Positions 60,945 through 64,000 of a stretch of DNA of 64,000 nt are shown here, piece after piece. The translations under genes and the position numbers were made by a program. This stretch comes from Salminus brasiliensis. Its lineage: Eukaryota > Chordata > Actinopteri > Characiformes > Bryconidae. Below the pieces are notes generated by a model. It did not search any database, was not told the origin of the DNA, and saw only the letters and a list, made by a program, of their open reading frames with translations. The DNA is taken from positions 35,621,426 to 35,685,425 of the forward strand of contig NC_132892.1 of NCBI RefSeq assembly GCF_030463535.1, in the 5' to 3' direction. The stretch's first letter is position 1. Every line of letters begins with the position of its first letter.

Positions 60945-63900
60945 ACTGTATAGTGTGTTTTAGTGTATAGTGTATTCTACTGTATAGTGTGTTTTAGTGT
61001 ATAGTGTATTTAGTGTATAGTGTATTGTACTGTATAGTGTGTTTTAGTGTATAGTGTATTTAGTGTATAGTGTATTGTACTGTATAGTGTGTTTTAGTGT
61101 ATAGTGTATTTTAGTGTATAGTGTATTCTACTTTATAGTGTGTTTTAGTGTATAGTGTATTTAGTGTATAGTGTATTGTACTGTATAGTGTGTTTTAGTG
61201 TATAGTGTATTTAGTGTATAGTGTATTCTACTGTATAGTGTGTTTTAGTGTATAGTGTATTTAGTGTATAGTGTATTGTACTGTATAGTGTGTTTTAGTG
61301 TATAGTGTATTTTAGTGTATAGTGTATTCTACTGTATAGTGTGTTTTAGTGTATAGTGTATTTAGTGTATAGTGTATTGTACTGTATAGTGTGTTTTAGT
61401 GTATAGTGTATTTAGTGTATAGTGTATTGTACTGTATAGTGTATAGTAGTGTATAGTGTATTTTAGTGTATAGTGTATTCTACTGTATAGTGTGTTTTAG
61501 TGTATAGTGTATTTAGTGTATAGTGTATTGTACTGTATAGTGTGTTTTAGTGTATAGTGTATTTTAGTTTAAAGTGTATTGTACTGTATAGTGTGTTTTA
61601 GTGTATAGTGTATTTTAGTTTAAAGTGTATTGTACTGTATAGTGTATAGTAGTGTATAGTGTATTTAGTGTATAGTGTATTGTAGTGTATAGTGTGTTTT
61701 AGTGTATAGTGTATTTTAGTATATAGTGTATTTAGTGTATAGTGTGTTTTAGTGTATAGTGTATTTTAGTTTAAAGTGTATTGTACTGTATAGTGTATAG
61801 TAGTGTATAGTGTATTTAGTGTATAGTGTGTTTTAGTGTATAGTGTGTTTTAGTGTATAGTGTATTGTAGTGTATATTGTGTTTTAGTGTATAGTGTATT
61901 GTAGTGTATAGTGTATAGTGTGTTTTAGTGTATAGTGTATTGTAGTGTGTAGTGTGTTTTAGTGTATAGTGTATTGTAGTGTATAGTGTGTTGTAGTGTA
62001 TAGTGTATTGTAGTGTATAGTGTATTGTAGTGTATAGTGTGTTTTAGTGTATAGAGTATTTTAGTGTATAGTGTGTTGTAGTGTATAGTGTATTGTAGTG
62101 TATAGTGTGTTTTAGTGTATAGTGTATTGTAGTGTGTAGTGTGTTTTAGTGTATAGTGTATTGTAGTGTATAGTGTGTTGTAGTGTATAGTGTATTGTAG
62201 TGTATAGTGTATTGTAGTGTATAGTGTGTTTTAGTGTATAGAGTATTGTAGTGTATAGTGTATTTTAGTGTATAGTGTGTTGTAGTGTATAGTGTGTTGT
62301 AGTGTATAGAGTATTGTAGTGTATAGTGTATTTTAGTGTATAGTGTGTTGTAGTGTATAGTGTATTGTAGTGTATAGTGTGTTTTAGTGTATAGAGTATT
62401 GTAGTGTATAGTGTATTTTAGTGTATAGTGTATTGTAGTGTATAGTGTATTTTAGTGTATAGTGTGTTGTAGTGTATAGTGTATTGTAGTGTATAGTGTG
62501 TTGTAGTGTATAGTGTATTGTAGTGTATAGTGTATTTTAGTGTATAGTGTGTTTTAGTGTATAGTGTATTTTAGTGTATAGTGTATTGTAGTGTATAGTG
62601 AGTTTTAGTGTATAGTGTATATGGCAGTGTATAGTGTATTTTAGTGTATAGTGTGTTTTAGTGTATAGTGTATTGTAGTCTATAGTGTATTGCAGTGTAT
62701 AGTATCTTGCAGTGTATAGTGTGTTGTAGTGTATAGTAGTGTATAGTGTATTTTAGTGTATAGTGTATTGTAGTGTATAGAGTATTGTAGTGTATAGTGT
62801 ATTTTAGTGTATAGTGTATTTAGTGTATAGTGTATTGCAGTGTATAGAGTATTTTAGTGTATAGTGTATTTAGTGTATAGTGTATTGCAGTGTATAGAGT
62901 ATTGTAGTGTATAGTGTATTTAGTGTATAGTGTGTTTTAGTGTATAGTGTATTTAGTGTATAGAGTATTGTAGTGTATAGTGTATTGTAGTGTATAGTGT
63001 GTTTTAGTGTATAGTGTATTTAGTGTATAGTGTGTTTTAGTGTATAGTGTGTTTTAGTGTATAGTGTATTGCAGTGTATAGAGTATTGTAGTGTATAGTG
63101 TATTGCAGTGTATAGTGTATTGTAGTGTATAGTGTGTTTTAGTGTAGTGTGTTTTAGTGTATAGTGTATTGCAGTGTATAGAGTATTGTAGTGTATAGTG
63201 TGTTGTACTGTATAGTGTATTTTAGTGTATAGTGTATTTAGTGTATAGTGTAATGCAGTGTATAGAGTATTGTAGTGTATAGTGTATTTTAGTATTTTAG
63301 TATATTTAGTGCATAGTGTATTGCAGTGTATAGAGTATTGTAGTGTATAGTGTATTGTAGTGTATAGTGTATTTAGTGTATAGTGTGTTTTAGTGTATAG
63401 TGTGTTTTAGTGTATAATGTATTTAGTGTATAGAGTATTGTAGTGTATAGTGTATTGTAGTGTATAGAGTATTGTAGTGTATAGTGTATTTTAGTGTATA
63501 GTGTGTTGTAGTGTATAGTGTATTGTAGTGTATAGTGTGTTTTAGTGTATAGAGTATTTTAGTGTATAGTGTGTTGTAGTGTATAGTGTATTGTAGTGTA
63601 TAGTGTGTTGTAGTGTATAGTGTATTGTAGTGTATAGTGTATTGCAGTGTATAGAGTATTGTAGTGTATAGTGTATTGTAGTGTATAGTGTATTGTAGTG
63701 TATAGTGTATTTAGTGTATAGTGTATTGTAGTGTATAGTGTATTTTAGTGTATAGTGTATTTAGTGTATAGTGTATTGCAGTGTATAGAGTATTGTACTG
63801 TATAGTGTATAGTAGTGTATAGTGTATTTAGTGTATAGTGTGTTTTAGTGTATAGTGTGTTTTAGTGTATAGTGTATTGTAGTGTATAGTGTATTGCAGT

Positions 63901-64000
63901 GTATAGTGTATTGTAGTGTATAGTGTATAGTGTTTTAGTGTATAGTGTATTGTAGTGTGTAGTGTGTTTTAGTGTATAGTGTATTGTAGTGTATAGTGTA
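60945..64000 (+). repeat. TGTATAGTGTATTTTAG satellite to window end
   Basis: More than 3 kb of 15-17 bp units (TAGTGTATAGTGTATT, TAGTGTATAGTGTGTTT, GCAGTGTATAGAGTATT). It abuts the 75-bp array directly and continues past the window edge. Ordered variant blocks recur (for example 60960-61140 and 61190-61330). Confidence 0.97.

Noticed and set aside
59275-60953. Open frames of up to 226 codons with a 25-residue period
   Set aside because: The 75-bp unit is a multiple of three, so frames stay open on both strands. There is no start context, domain or splice link to gene B.

Overview
The window is vertebrate nuclear DNA, almost certainly from a teleost fish. It has multi-exon genes with GT-AG introns, AT-rich intergenic DNA, microsatellites, degenerate Tc1-like transposons and several short interspersed elements typical of teleosts. 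Protein-coding sequence is a small fraction. Much of the rest is tandem repeat, often filling an intron almost completely. No prokaryotic, viral, rRNA, tRNA or CRISPR feature was found.

Layout. (1) 1-4.3 kb: no gene; interspersed repeats and a 41-bp satellite arranged as an inverted repeat, interrupted by a 136-bp insertion. (2) 4.3-16.7 kb: three C2H2 zinc-finger genes. ZNF1 is on the minus strand (8374-4300; coiled-coil N-terminus, 8 fingers, about 585 aa as modelled). ZNF2 (9911-12056, 11 fingers, 426 aa) and ZNF3 (13796-16665, 10 fingers, 360 aa) are plus-strand paralogs, each with one acidic N-terminal exon and one finger exon. ZNF1 and ZNF2 diverge from a shared region with GC-rich, NRF1-like, CRE-like and CTCF-like sites. 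(3) 17.8-22.9 kb: GPANK1 (ankyrin plus G-patch, 350 aa, complete), whose intron 1 is about 94% a 42-44 bp minisatellite. (4) 22.9-27.5 kb: AT-rich DNA with a dead Tc1-like transposon. (5) 27.5-64 kb: a CYP3A-type cytochrome P450 cluster made of a relic pseudogene (exons 3, 10 and 11 only), a complete 13-exon gene A (32375-45068, 518 aa), and gene B (48994-59291), intact through exon 12 with the last exon not in view.

The three P450 copies share near-identical patches (exons 1, 10, 12) inside otherwise diverged sequence, which looks like gene conversion. Many introns of the cluster carry their own minisatellite: gene A intron 1 (4.6 kb), introns 5 and 7, intron 10; gene B introns 3, 6, 8 and 12. 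One 75-bp unit amplified in gene B intron 12 has a single related copy in gene A intron 3.

The P450s are predicted microsomal monooxygenases for xenobiotics and steroids; the zinc-finger proteins are predicted nuclear DNA-binding proteins; GPANK1 is a predicted RNA-associated protein. I see no functional link between these groups beyond adjacency. Exon coordinates were derived by reading splice sites and checking phase; no alignment was run. Repeat family names are given only where a recognisable motif supports them.
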